From: Diplocarpon mali
Lineage: Eukaryota; Ascomycota; Leotiomycetes; Helotiales; Drepanopezizaceae
Reading direction: 5' to 3'
DNA: 64,000 nucleotides
Assembly: GCA_024741835.1 (NCBI GenBank)
Contig: JAENRP010000031.1
Coordinates: 8,082-72,081 of the forward strand
This document shows positions 33,665 to 44,557 of the stretch, one piece after another. Below the pieces are notes generated by a model. That model saw nothing but the letters and a program-made list of their open reading frames with translations. It was not told the origin of the DNA and ran no database searches. How positions within the stretch are numbered: the first letter of the stretch is position 1; every line of letters starts with the position of its first letter. The position numbers were made by a program, and so were the translations under genes.

Positions 33665-36600
33665 ATGCCTTCCCATCTACCTTCGAGCTTCGCGTCTGCA
33701 GCAGCCGGATCGAGTCGTGATTCTCGAAACGGGAGAGGCGATGGTCGAGGAAGCGGGGAATGGTACGTTTGCCTCTTCTCGGGGCTCAATGTCTGACGTA
33801 GCGGGCAACTTCCACGGCTCGAACACAGACTCTCGATGGAGGAACATACTGATGCGCAGAATTGTATAGGAGTCGAAGAGAACAACGTCCTGCCAATGGC
33901 ACACTTACCCTACGTCGCAATTCCCAAGCCCCTTTTCACCAGCCTTCCCAAGATGCTCCGCTCCCAACACCCACTGCAGAAATACCTAGCTTGTCTCAAC
34001 AGTCGAACTCTTTCGACTCGGCCCCTTCAGGAAACCGCTATTCGAAGCAAGAAATTCTAGAAATTGCCAGTGCGCAGAAGGATTTCGGCAGAGCAAGTAA
34101 AGAATTCTCATCTCTTTTCATGAGCGGATGGAACCCAGACAGTTCAAACAGCACGAATGGTCGCGGTGGATGGGGTAAGAGTAGCGAGAGCAGGGATAAT
34201 TACGGCCCAGAAGTGTGCTGGAACCGGAGTGGCGACTCTCTGCCGATCTCCTTCGAAGAGATGTCGGAGGTTGAAAAGATTGTGAGTACACCTCGAGTAA
34301 CATCTGAGGTGTTTTCGATACTAAGCTAACGCGCCATAGCTCTTTGCTACAGATGTCAACTCGCCTCTTAAGGCACCCCCTCAAAATCTAAACAAAGATT
34401 TAATCGCACAAGGAACGGCCACGAATGGACGCAAAACTTCCTTCTCGCACGGACAAAGCTCTGGCGCCTTTGGAGTCTCGTCCCCAGTATCGAGCAGACC
34501 TGGCACGAGAAGGCAGCTGACGACTGACTCTATTTCTGGTTTGCAGTCTCCTTCCGGTACTGGCCGTTTTCCTAGAGATGAAGCCTCTCCCTTCTCAAAT
34601 CGAAAAATCAGTGAAGCAAAAGATGGGCAGGATGACCGATCCGACGACCCGAAGTCTGGAAATTCCTTTGGGGGTTTGATGCGAAGTAACACGGCCGGAA
34701 ATGCATCGGGAAATGGCCCCTTGTCCCCTTGGGCACCTTCATCAGCTGTCGCAGCCATGACACCCATGGGAAACTTTGGAAATTTCGCATTAGGTGGCCC
34801 TTCGGCCAACCCACCAACGCCTATCGAAAAAAAGCCTGTCTTCGGTCGAGGGGAAAGTCGGCTTGCACATTTAATGAATCAAGAGAGCACTGAGGACATG
34901 TCCAAGGCAGCCGAGAGACCCTGGAGACCCAGACAAAGAACCGATACGGACCCTTTCGGAGATGATGCGCCAAGTGGCAGCGCCGCTCTAGGGGGCCACG
35001 ACTCAAGCCCCCCTCTCAATGCTCAGCAGCGAGGCCCAGGTATTGACACTCCGGCTCGTGGTAATTCGAGTGACTTCGGTATGTCTGAGATGCCAGGCTT
35101 TCACAATTTGGCTCATCGTCAACTTCACCAGACGCCAGCTCGGCACGACGCCAGTGAGCCGATGAGCCCATCGGATACTAATCCCTACCGCAGCCCCCCG
35201 GATGACAAGCATAATGCGGAAGACTCGAGCTACGATGGTGAACATCCCCATCATAGCCGTGTACATGACCTAGGTGGTAACCCAGAGCACGCGGCGAATA
35301 CATTAGGAGGTTTACCTCGAGCCTTTAACAACGCGGTTGAAGGAAGCGATCGTAGCCAGACATCCAGCGCCGGGGGAAACAGAGCTTTCTCTACTCTCTC
35401 CGGCCTTCCAAGTGGCTTTGGCGGCTTAGGAGGATGGCCGACGGGTGGAAACCCTGTCGCGACTCCCGATCGCGAGAACCGGCCAGCTTTTCCCTCAAAT
35501 GCCTTTGGCAGTTCTGTATTTGGACCGATGGGAGAACTCCAATCGCCAAGCCTCGGCCTCAACAGCATGTTTGGCCCATCTGGTGGTGCCTCTGGAACCA
35601 ACACCAACACCATAGGACGCGGCGGCAGTAAGCTCGGCTCACTGTTCCCCGCCGCCATGCAAGCCCAGATGCAAAACGCCGAACTTGAGCAATCGGGCGA
35701 TGGAGGGGACACGAGGCAGAGCACTGCCTTCGGAGCAATTGGCAGAAATGCATATCCACCCCGGGAAACCGATAGTCCATTGCGTACTGGCAGACACATC
35801 TTCGATGACTTGTTCGCTGCCAGCGACGCGTCTCGTAACCAGGGGCCCTTCTCATCGGCCGAGAACGGTCAAGGGCAGACTACGACTTCATTCTCTCAGG
35901 TATCGGTCGCGGCACCTATGTATGGACAGTCGCAAGCATCATCGGACTCAGCATCCAATCAGCTTCCTGCATCCCAGCAACGTATGATGGTGATGCCAGA
36001 CAGGATGAGATGGGTGTATCTCGATCCGCAAGGCAAGGTGCAGGGCCCCTGGTCCGGTCTCGAGATGCACGACTGGTATAAAGCATCATTCTTCACCGCC
36101 GACCTCTCCGTAAAGAAGGTTGAAGACACCGATTTCGAACCTCTCGGCCAGCTGATTAGACGTATCGGTAACTCTCGAGAGCCTTTCCTCGTGCCACAGA
36201 TCGGTATCCCCCACGGCCCAGCACCTGCCCAAGGTCCTGCGTTCGCCCCGGCTACTACTGGCCCTGGAAATGCAGCTCAACCCGGGGCTGTCCAACCACC
36301 ATTTGCCAACTCGTTCCCAAGCTTCGGCACTACCCTGACTGCTGAACAGCAGAATAATTTGGAACGGCGCAAGCAGGAAGAACAGTTCTTGATGGCCCGC
36401 CAAAAGGAGTTCTTGGCCCAGCAGCAGGTGAACGTGAAGCAAATGCAAATGGGAGGAATTCCATCGGCGCTCCACCATCATTCTAGTGCCCACAGTCTTC
36501 AAAGCCAGCCTAGCTTCGGGAGTATAACATCTCCCATTGGACTGCCTCAGACTCAAATACAGAATGTAGCTGGATTTTACGATGGAGCCCCAAGACAGTT

Positions 36601-38297
36601 TCCCGCCCCGTCTACTGCGGCGACTGTATCCGATTTTTTTCGCGAGGAAGAACTTGCACGCCTGTCTCTCCGAGATCGTCAGCAGCTTTTCAATCCACCA
36701 ATACCCGTCCAGCAGCAATCTACACACGCACAGCAGATCACCTCGCTCTTTGGCCCAAACGTCGAATCTCAACGTATAACCGCTAGGATGGAGCAAGATG
36801 ATCCATCTGGATTCAATGCCCGCCTCGAAGAATTTCAACAACTAAGAGCTCAGCACGAGTTGGAGGAAGCCAGTCAAGCCGCCCAGGGTATGACTGAACC
36901 CATCGGTCCACCCCAGCCGCAGCAGCACTCTGAGCAACCCTATCACGATGAGCCAGAACCCGAACCTGGGCACACTCTAGACTCCGTAACAAAGAAACAG
37001 CAGGCACCGCTTTCTTTGACCGAGCAGGTTCAGAACGCCAAGACTACCAAGGAGTCGCCAACTGCTGTCAATCAGCCAGAGTCACCATGGGGCAAGCCTC
37101 AAAGCTCCGGCTTCCCTATGCCGTTCCCTCCTCCACAGTCAACAACTCCTCTCCCGGCTCCAACCGCTCAGCGTGGCCGTTCGAACTTGCCCGAGGCTCT
37201 AAATGTAGAATCTCGATCACGTTCCGAAACCCCTGAAGTGGTGAGCGTCACACCATCTCTTGCACCATGGGCAAAGGAGCAAACCGAGGCGCCAAAAGGC
37301 CCGTCTCTGAAAGAGATACAAGAAGCTGAAGCAAAGAAGGCTGCCAAGGTCGAGGAAATAGCTGCGGCTACACGTCGAGCAAACTACGAATATGAATTGA
37401 AGTTACTCGCCAACCAGCCGAATGCTCCTGCTCCAGGATTGCCAACCACATCTACATGGGGCAACACTGCTTCACCAGCAATGCCTTCCAATGCTCCATC
37501 TGCATGGGCGAAACCGGCTGCTTCTAAAGTCCAAGTTTTGAGTAGTACTGCCGCGGCCAAGAAGACCCTGGCTGATATTCAGAGAGAGGAGGAGTCCCGG
37601 AAGTTGAAAGCCGCTGCCGCTGTTGCTGCCTCACAGCCAGCAGTCTCTACCGGAAAACGTTACGCCGATCTAGCCAGCAAAGTAAACCCCGCACCTGCTC
37701 CCATTGGTGGATCCCCCTGGTCCACGGTCGGGGCTGGTGGAAAAGTACGAGTTCCTACAGGACCTGCAGCCGTCGCACCCCAAGTTGTCCGTACTGTGAG
37801 CAACGTGAACGTCGCCACGGCTTCGGCCCCTCGTAATGCAAGAACAGCCACCGCCACCCGTAGCACGCCTGGGCCGGTCAGTGCCATTGCTGCGAAGGAA
37901 GAGTTTGTTAAGTGGGCCAAGGCAGTTCTGACCAATGGATTGAACCCTGACATTAACGGTATTTACTGCTGTCCTTTTGCGTTAATGTCTATTCTGACAT
38001 TATACAGTGGATGAATTTGTCGTGATGCTCAGAGAGTTTCCACCTGAGGCTAGCATTATTGCTGATAGCATCTATGCCAATTCGAAACTGATGAACGGCA
38101 ACGACTTCGCCGTTGAGTTCCTCCGCCGTCGTGCATTGTCGGAGAAAGGGATTGTCGAGCCCGCTAACAACGGAACTGGATTCTCTGCTGACAAGTCAGG
38201 AGGATGGAACGAGGTTGCGAAGAAGGGCCCACCAAAGGTTGAGGAGCCTGCCACGGGCTTCAAGGTTGTTCCCAATAAGAAGAAGGGAAGAAAGTGA
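33665..38297 (+). CDS. GYF-domain protein (Smy2/GIGYF-like)
   Basis: GYF domains bind proline-rich PPG-phi ligands. Relatives (yeast Smy2/Syh1, animal GIGYF) act in translational repression, mRNA quality control or vesicle traffic. Exons 33665-33762, 33870-34281, 34340-37958 and 38008-38297 give 1472 residues. The N-terminus reads MPSHLPSSFASAAAG; a second in-frame ATG at 33656 would add three residues. The GYF domain lies at about 724-785 (RWVYLDPQGKVQGPWSGLEM then DWYKASFF). The usual GPF is GPW here. A long charged and Gln-rich region with coiled-coil potential (RRKQEEQFLMARQKEFLAQQ, about 675-700 codons into exon 3) follows, then Trp-containing PWAKE and AWAKP motifs. The C-terminal conserved block, ending in a Lys-rich KKKGRK tail, spans the last intron. 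The rest is Ser/Gly/Pro-rich and probably disordered. Confidence 0.9.
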
Positions 38298-38798
38298 AGT
38301 TGTATGATCTTATATTATCACACATGTGTACAAGTTTTAGCATAGCTGGGTTGTCGAGCACAGCGGGTTTTGCATTACTATTTGGGTGCATATCAGCAAG
38401 TGTGTCGCGGGGACTGGCTGTACTGTATGTGCTACGTGCAGTGTATAATAGCCTTGCATAATCACCGAGTTGGCTAATAATGAATCTGGACTTGATGTGA
38501 TGTTTCCTTGGCGGACGGCAAACATAGGCGCAGTAGACTAAGCGATGAACAACAGCACTTGAGTAACGGCTCCCACAGGCCGCGCAGATTTCAGGAGAGG
38601 ATTTCCGCAGAAAGATTCGTTGACAATCAATAGCTGAAAACCAATATCTACCGTAGTAAACGTTGTCGAACTGCAAACCTGTGCTTACAAAGCATGTGAC
38701 CTTGTCAAAACGGGACAAGTTGTGAAGATTTTCCCAATGTCTCCACACACGGCAACCCAAAGAAGATACACAATCCAGGAGACAAGACACATGAAAGC
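38298..38798. other. Short intergenic region
   Basis: Five hundred bases between the GYF and Emw1-like genes, both on the plus strand. It should include the terminator of the first and the promoter of the second. I see no RNA gene or repeat. Confidence 0.5.
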
Positions 38799-41690
38799 AT
38801 GCCGCAAAATTCATCTCACCCAGGAGGCCAGAATCTCGATTCACTCTTATTCAATCTTGAATCCCTAGGGCAGAATTCGGAGCTTTCAGGGGCAGTAAAT
38901 TCATACTTAGACGGCCACTACAAATCGATTCTCCGCGAACCTACCTCGCAAAGCCTCTACTCCGTGCTCGTTGAGACAATCGGCCTTCCACGAATCCAAA
39001 TCGATGCGGCGCTCCAGAATGCAAACTTCCAAGGGGAGTTGGGAGCCGTGCAAGTTCTGATCACGGGCCTAGCGGCTTTTAATGCTTTTCTGCAGGTTAA
39101 TGTCACGGGGCCCCCGCTGGATCTCGGGGATGTGTTTGTCAACGCTGAAGATGGAGAGGCGATCCAGGAGAAGTGCCTGAGAAGTTTGGATGTCGATGGT
39201 GTGTCGGTGTATCAACAAATTCCTCACGTGGAGCTTTTCTGCCTCGCAAGGCTAGTATTCACGGTGTACTTCCCACGGATGATCGGAGCTGAGGTTAGGG
39301 ACTCGAGATGGATGCGTGTCAGAGTCAACGCTTATCACCAGAGACTGCTGGCAGGCGTCTCTGGTGGGAGGCTGAGCGATTCGACGTTGCTGCAGGATGG
39401 TATTGAAAAGGATCTGAAAGAGCTGGAGAGAGAAGTTCTGTACGAGACCTCGAGGTTTTCCACGGAGGCGAAGGTGCAGTTCTTATTGGAAAAGGCGCAG
39501 ATATATATCTCGCAGGGCCTGGACATCAAAGCGAGGGAGAACCTCGAGTTGGCAAAGACTGTGTCGGGCTTCAGCTACACTCTGTCAGGGGCTTTGGGAA
39601 AGAGGACCAGGTTCCAGCAGAATGAGCTTTCGCAGCTGGTCGTCTTTGCAAAGAGCAGCGACCCGGAGGATGTCTCTACGGAGAGACAGACAACTGACGT
39701 CCCGGGGAGCAAGACCGCGAATGGAGACTCGACAAAGCCCGAAGCCCTCCAGCTGAACGACGACACGCTCCTTGAGACCATCGAGTTTTCCATCGACAAA
39801 GTTGATTCCTCGCATCTCCCACCTGTACTGGCAGACCTCTCGCCCAATTCTCAGCCTCAGCTCAAGCCCCTAGACCAAATTACGTTGCTTACAGAAGCCA
39901 CTATCAAAGACACCTTTCTCCCACCGGACAAACTCAATTGCGAAGAGGTTCTCCCTTACGCCCTCCGTGTCCTGGCCGACAAGCCTACCAACTGGCAAAT
40001 CTATACACAAGCCTTGCTAGTCCGTAGTAGAATCGAGTCTCGCCGCTCCCGCACCCAGGAACGCAGTATTCTGCAACTCCAAGTCATCGTCGACCAGATC
40101 ATCGCCGACACGCAGGAAGAGCCCTCGCCTTCCAATGGCGTCCCCGAGATCCGCGTCTCTCAATTCCTACCCCGGGCCAAGGCTTCGGAATCTGCTCCTG
40201 TCGCCGAGCGGCTCAAGTATATCTGCCAGCTGAACACGCCTACGCGCTGGGAACTCGAGTCAGAACTTGCCTACGCCTGGTCCGGCGCTGGCAGCTTCGT
40301 CTCCGCGCTGGAAATCTTCAAGCGGCTTCAGCTCTGGGCGGAAACAGCACTGTGCTACCACACCATCGGGCAGGAAGATCGAGCTCGGCAGGTCATCCGC
40401 CGACAACTGTATTTCTCGAGCAAAGGTCCCGAGATGGACAAACACCATATCGATTCCGTCGACCTAGCCACAGAGAACTGGGAAGGTGACACGCGGCCGA
40501 CACCTCCCCATGCTGCCCGGCTGTGGTGCATCTTGGGGGATCTTGATAATGACCCAGAATGCTGGCTCCGCGCCTGGGAGATCTCGAAGCATCGGTACGC
40601 GCGTGCTCAGCGCTCGTTAGGAGAGTACTATGTCAAGAGCGGGGAGCTGGAGAAAGCCCGAGATGCGTACATGCAAGCGACGGCCGTCAACCGGCAGAAC
40701 AACGATTCCTGGTCACGGCTCGGAGATCTGAACCTGCGCCTTGGGAACTGGGACGGGGCCATCGTTGCCTTCCAGCAGAGTATCATGATCGACGACACAG
40801 ACGCCAAGACATACTCCAACCTCGGCTCCGCATTAGTATCAAAACACAAGGAGCTCGTTAGACTCGAGCAAGCCGCAGCTGAAGACGCCAACAGCTTCTC
40901 TCCAGCCCCAGGCCAGGATGCTGACGAAGAGGACCTCACCTCCGCAGTCGAGAAGAAGCAGAGCCCCAAGGTACTCCTCACGCAAGCCCTGGGCGCGTAC
41001 AAACGCGCGGCAGCGCTCGCCCACACCAACTGGCAGATCTGGGACAATGTCATCACGATCGCCGGCCGGCTGTCCCCGCCTGCGTTTGGGGACCTGCTGC
41101 TCGGCCTGCGGAACATCATCCGCATCCGCGGTCCCGCGGTCGGCGAAGCCGCCGTCGATGTCGAGATCCTGCGGCTCCTGGTCGTGGAGGTCACGTCCTC
41201 TGAGCGGGCGCCCAACAGCTACCCTGGCGAGCAGGCCGCGGACAACGGCGGGAGGTACATGCCGCCGCGCGGCTCGCTCGCGCGGGCCGTGATGGCCGTC
41301 GTCGAGGAGGACGTCGTGCCGCTCATCACACGCCGCGGGGAGATCTGGGTGCTGGCCGAGAAGCTGTCCTTCTACCAGAGAGACTTCGAGCGGGCGCTGC
41401 GCTGTGCGGAGAAGGCGTGGCGGCTGGTCGTGGGTGCAGCGGGGGAGGAGTGGCTGCTCGAGCACGAGGCGTGGAGGGGGGTGGTGGGGGTTACGGAGAA
41501 CCTTGTCAGCGCGTATGAGAACTACGGACCGATGGAGAAGGCGGGGGAGGGAGGGGGAGAGGTGGAGAGGGCATGGAGGGGGAAGGCGAGGAGTGCCGTT
41601 CGGGGGGTGATGGCGAGGGCGAGGGATGCGTGGGAGGGGAGTGAGGGATGGGCGGCTCTGGAGGGCAGGCTGGCGGAGTTGCAGGGTTAG
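38799..41690 (+). CDS. emw1: Emw1/TTC27-family TPR protein
   Basis: Intronless, 963 residues. Yeast Emw1 is an essential TPR protein linked to cell-wall integrity, and the animal homologue is TTC27. The N-terminal helical region includes ELFCLARLVFTVYFP and a block ending SRFSTEAKVQFLLEKAQIYI at about residues 210-240, followed by an acidic linker at about 285-345. The conserved core starts with WELESELAYAWSGAGSFVSA at about 485, then YHTIGQEDRARQVIRRQL. TPR-type helix pairs run from about 585 to 690 (RAQRSLGEYYVKSGELEKAR, then WSRLGDLNLRLGNWDGAIVA, then YSNLGSALVSKHKE). The C-terminal part continues the helical array, with one Gly/Glu-rich insert near 920. The start MPQNSSHPG is the first ATG of the frame and sits 502 bases after the preceding gene. 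Function is inferred from the family. Confidence 0.9.
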   Translation: MPQNSSHPGGQNLDSLLFNLESLGQNSELSGAVNSYLDGHYKSILREPTSQSLYSVLVETIGLPRIQIDAALQNANFQGELGAVQVLITGLAAFNAFLQVNVTGPPLDLGDVFVNAEDGEAIQEKCLRSLDVDGVSVYQQIPHVELFCLARLVFTVYFPRMIGAEVRDSRWMRVRVNAYHQRLLAGVSGGRLSDSTLLQDGIEKDLKELEREVLYETSRFSTEAKVQFLLEKAQIYISQGLDIKARENLELAKTVSGFSYTLSGALGKRTRFQQNELSQLVVFAKSSDPEDVSTERQTTDVPGSKTANGDSTKPEALQLNDDTLLETIEFSIDKVDSSHLPPVLADLSPNSQPQLKPLDQITLLTEATIKDTFLPPDKLNCEEVLPYALRVLADKPTNWQIYTQALLVRSRIESRRSRTQERSILQLQVIVDQIIADTQEEPSPSNGVPEIRVSQFLPRAKASESAPVAERLKYICQLNTPTRWELESELAYAWSGAGSFVSALEIFKRLQLWAETALCYHTIGQEDRARQVIRRQLYFSSKGPEMDKHHIDSVDLATENWEGDTRPTPPHAARLWCILGDLDNDPECWLRAWEISKHRYARAQRSLGEYYVKSGELEKARDAYMQATAVNRQNNDSWSRLGDLNLRLGNWDGAIVAFQQSIMIDDTDAKTYSNLGSALVSKHKELVRLEQAAAEDANSFSPAPGQDADEEDLTSAVEKKQSPKVLLTQALGAYKRAAALAHTNWQIWDNVITIAGRLSPPAFGDLLLGLRNIIRIRGPAVGEAAVDVEILRLLVVEVTSSERAPNSYPGEQAADNGGRYMPPRGSLARAVMAVVEEDVVPLITRRGEIWVLAEKLSFYQRDFERALRCAEKAWRLVVGAAGEEWLLEHEAWRGVVGVTENLVSAYENYGPMEKAGEGGGEVERAWRGKARSAVRGVMARARDAWEGSEGWAALEGRLAELQG

Positions 41691-44557
41691 GATGGGACGA
41701 CGCTTGGACGGGGTTTTGAAGTTGTACAAGTCGACTTGTAGTGTAAGAAAACAAGGGACCAAAGAGAGTGAGCCCGGAGGATGAGCATATCACCTCTGCC
41801 TTGGCTGAACCAGAAGACCCACGAATAGTTGAACCGGCGCTCCTCCTCTCTACCATAGGCAACAGATCTCCCGTCCGACGCGGAAAGAAGGAGAAAGAAG
41901 AAGAGGAAGAAGGAGAAGTACAGTAGCAGTAGCAGTACAGTAGCAGTAGCAGCAGCAGCAGCCTTGGTAACTACCATAACCCTATTCGATCTGGTACGGT
42001 ATACACGTCAACCTAGAACACAAGGATAGAACAATCGCAGGACGTCTGCAGAGTGCACACCTCGTACTCGTAGTGCCTTGCTTCTCGTTTGGCGTAGCCG
42101 AGGGCCTAGAATAGCCGCGTCGGCGTCCCTTCATTTGGGTGGCAGGCGTTCTAGTTTCCGGAATGAAATGAAATGAGAAGGGGAAAAGTAGCGGTGGTGG
42201 TGGTGGTAAAGTCGATGAGTGCTACGTACCTGTTCGGATTTGCGTTCTTTTACATGTGTGTATGTGTGTGTGGAGTTTGAGTAGAAAACTAGACTTTCAA
42301 AAGTAGAGGATAGAATATACAGAGTAGATGAGAAATCATCAATCATAAACGGCGCCCCCGAGGCCAGCGCGCCCCCGAGGCCGCCTCCATACACCTAGCA
42401 TCTGACGTGCAACGTGTTGATCAGCAAGGGACTCTCGACTCTACTTCTCTACCTCTTCACCGCTTTGCAAAGAAAGATGGCGTCTACAGAATCCAGAACA
42501 GGTGCTGGGTTTCGTGCCGGGTGTTGGGTCCTGAGTGTGGGCGGTTGCGTGCGTAGATGGGCGGTTCCAGAGCGCATGTCACCGGGGGAGCAGCATTCGG
42601 TATAGGATCAGATGTCAACATGGGTAAGCGAGGGCGGCTGTTGCACTCTTGAAACGATGAATCGCCGAGATGTTGAACGCAACTACGCTTACGCGGACAA
42701 TATGAACCGTACCGGCCGCGCTCTCCCGCCCTCGTTCGCTTGGTCGCCTTACGGACCTGTTGTTCTCTGAGCAATCCAAGGAGGAGGAGGATCGCGCTTC
42801 AAACTGGGAGCCTAACTCATGGTCTCCTGGCGAGTGTCAACGACAGACACAACAGGGACGAGGTGGAGCTGAGCTGGACCTGATAAGGGCTATTCCACCG
42901 GCTTTTGTTTCTTCCTTGTGTATGATCGTACTGGATGCTACGCTTGTAGCATGCACCCACAAAATGATCACATCTACCCTCTGGGAGAATCGGACAGGAG
43001 CGTCATTGTATAGTAGAACCGAGGAGGGGAGCGGATCTTCCAGTCTGTGGCTCGAGGTCTTCGACCGGGGCGGTCCAGGTGGCAGAGCAGATCTGAGAGC
43101 CGCCCGGGTCGATCCATGGGATCTTGGACTCGGGAGTTGGAAGATCTCCCCAGGACCGCGACCCCGCGCTCTCGAGGCGGAGGAGAGAGGCGGAGGAGAG
43201 AATCCCGCTCCAGTCTGGCTCTCCGCTCTCCGCTCTCCGCTCTCCGCCCCCAACGTCGGGCCCCCGAGCCAAGGAGCGGAGCTGCGGGAGCGGAACTGGC
43301 ACTCCGCTCCGCGCCGCAGCGGAAGGTCCCCGCCGTGCACGAGCGGCGGATCTGATAAGATGCCGAGTCGGCCAGGCAGAATCTCCCCTCGTCCCTGTTC
43401 CCTGCCTCTGGGCTCCCGCGAGGATCCGACGACGGAGGACCCAATTCGGAGACTGCCGTCGCACGAGAGGCTCGCGGCTTGGAGCATTTTCTCTCCTGCG
43501 GCGTTGGTGGTTGCGCTGGTCTGGTGGCCGCTTGCCCGGGTGATGTGCTGCTGCTCGCGACGGGGCTCCTGGAGTCTGCGCACGCGGGAGAGGTCTGGAG
43601 TCTCTACGACAAGATGCTGGATCTCCTCTCCAAGAGAGGAGGGGGAGGGGGAGGGGGGAAGAAAGGGATTAGCGAGACGGGATTAGGTAAGGTAGCGAGC
43701 CCCTCATGCCAAGATCTCCGAATGCCTGCAGAGGTCGAGACAGAGCAGCTGCAGAGCGCGAACGGAGCACGACTCCTACGCTTGCATTCCCGCCGATAGA
43801 CGTGGAATATGGCACAACAATCTGCACGTGATATCGCCATTCACTGCGCCGAACCGAAACCCGCGAATCGCACACCAAGCGGGCAAATTGAAGAATCCGG
43901 TCAAGAATGCGTTGGGCTCGCCCTCGGAGCCGCACCGGCGGATTCATCATCCATGGCGTCACAATCCGGTCTGCAAGCAAGCAGCCCCGTGACCGGCCCG
44001 TTATCCAGTCTCGCTCCGACGCGTAGCCGTCGCCGCCCCCCCCCCGGGCCCGCTAGTCGGCCTTCTCGCCCCGCTGCCAAACGGAAGAGAATGAGAGAAA
44101 AGTCTTTCTATAAGAAGCTCGTCGTCCCCCCGGCCAGACGACACAGAAGACACAGTCCTCCTTGGCCGCGAAACCACGGCACTGCTGCTTCGCACCGGTG
44201 ACGAAGCTGGCTGTGAAGGTGACGGCTTGACTGACAGACCCCGTCCGGTCACTCACCCCTCAGAATCCCACTTGCAAGCAGCTGCTGCACATACCCAGCC
44301 GCCCACCATCACGCCGCCCTTCAACTCGCGGCAGCGGGACATGGGCACGTGGAAGCCGGCGTGCCAGTGGCAGTACGAGGTATCTGTGTTCTACCCTCTG
44401 GTCTCCCGACTTGGTGTATTGCCTGTCTCGCGACGTGGAGAAAAACAGAACAAGTCGTCAGCGACTTTGCCCGGTCGACTCGTCCAAAGCCGACCCAGGC
44501 TCCCCGACTGCACACCCACCCTCCCCAGCATGGAGATGATTTGATTCCAACGCAGCA
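41691..44557. other. Upstream region of the ferrichrome-type NRPS gene
   Basis: These 2.9 kb lie between the Emw1-like gene and the NRPS. I see no supported gene. A 308-codon frame at 42760-43686 is overlapped by equally long antisense frames and resembles nothing. The region contains CAG/TAG-rich microsatellite (41925-41962), a GGTGGT run (42192-42207), four CTCTCCG heptamers (43219-43246), a perfect ATCTGATAA (43350-43358), a CCAAT box (43441-43445), TGATAAG at 42881-42887 and TTATC at 44001-44005. Confidence 0.55.
43350..43358 (+). promoter_or_regulatory. Iron-GATA factor site ATCTGATAA (SreA/Urbs1 type)
   Basis: This is an exact match to ATCWGATAA, the extended GATA site recognised by fungal iron-responsive repressors of the SreA/Urbs1/SRE family. 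It lies 1.2 kb before the NRPS start codon. A CCAAT box follows 83 bases later, suggesting possible CBC-HapX input. Binding is inferred from sequence and from the nature of the target gene. Confidence 0.55.

Noticed and set aside
42760..43686. Plus-strand frame of 308 codons upstream of the NRPS
   Set aside because: Several equally long frames overlap it on both strands, it crosses a heptamer repeat, and it shows no recognisable domain. GC-rich promoter DNA is the simpler reading.
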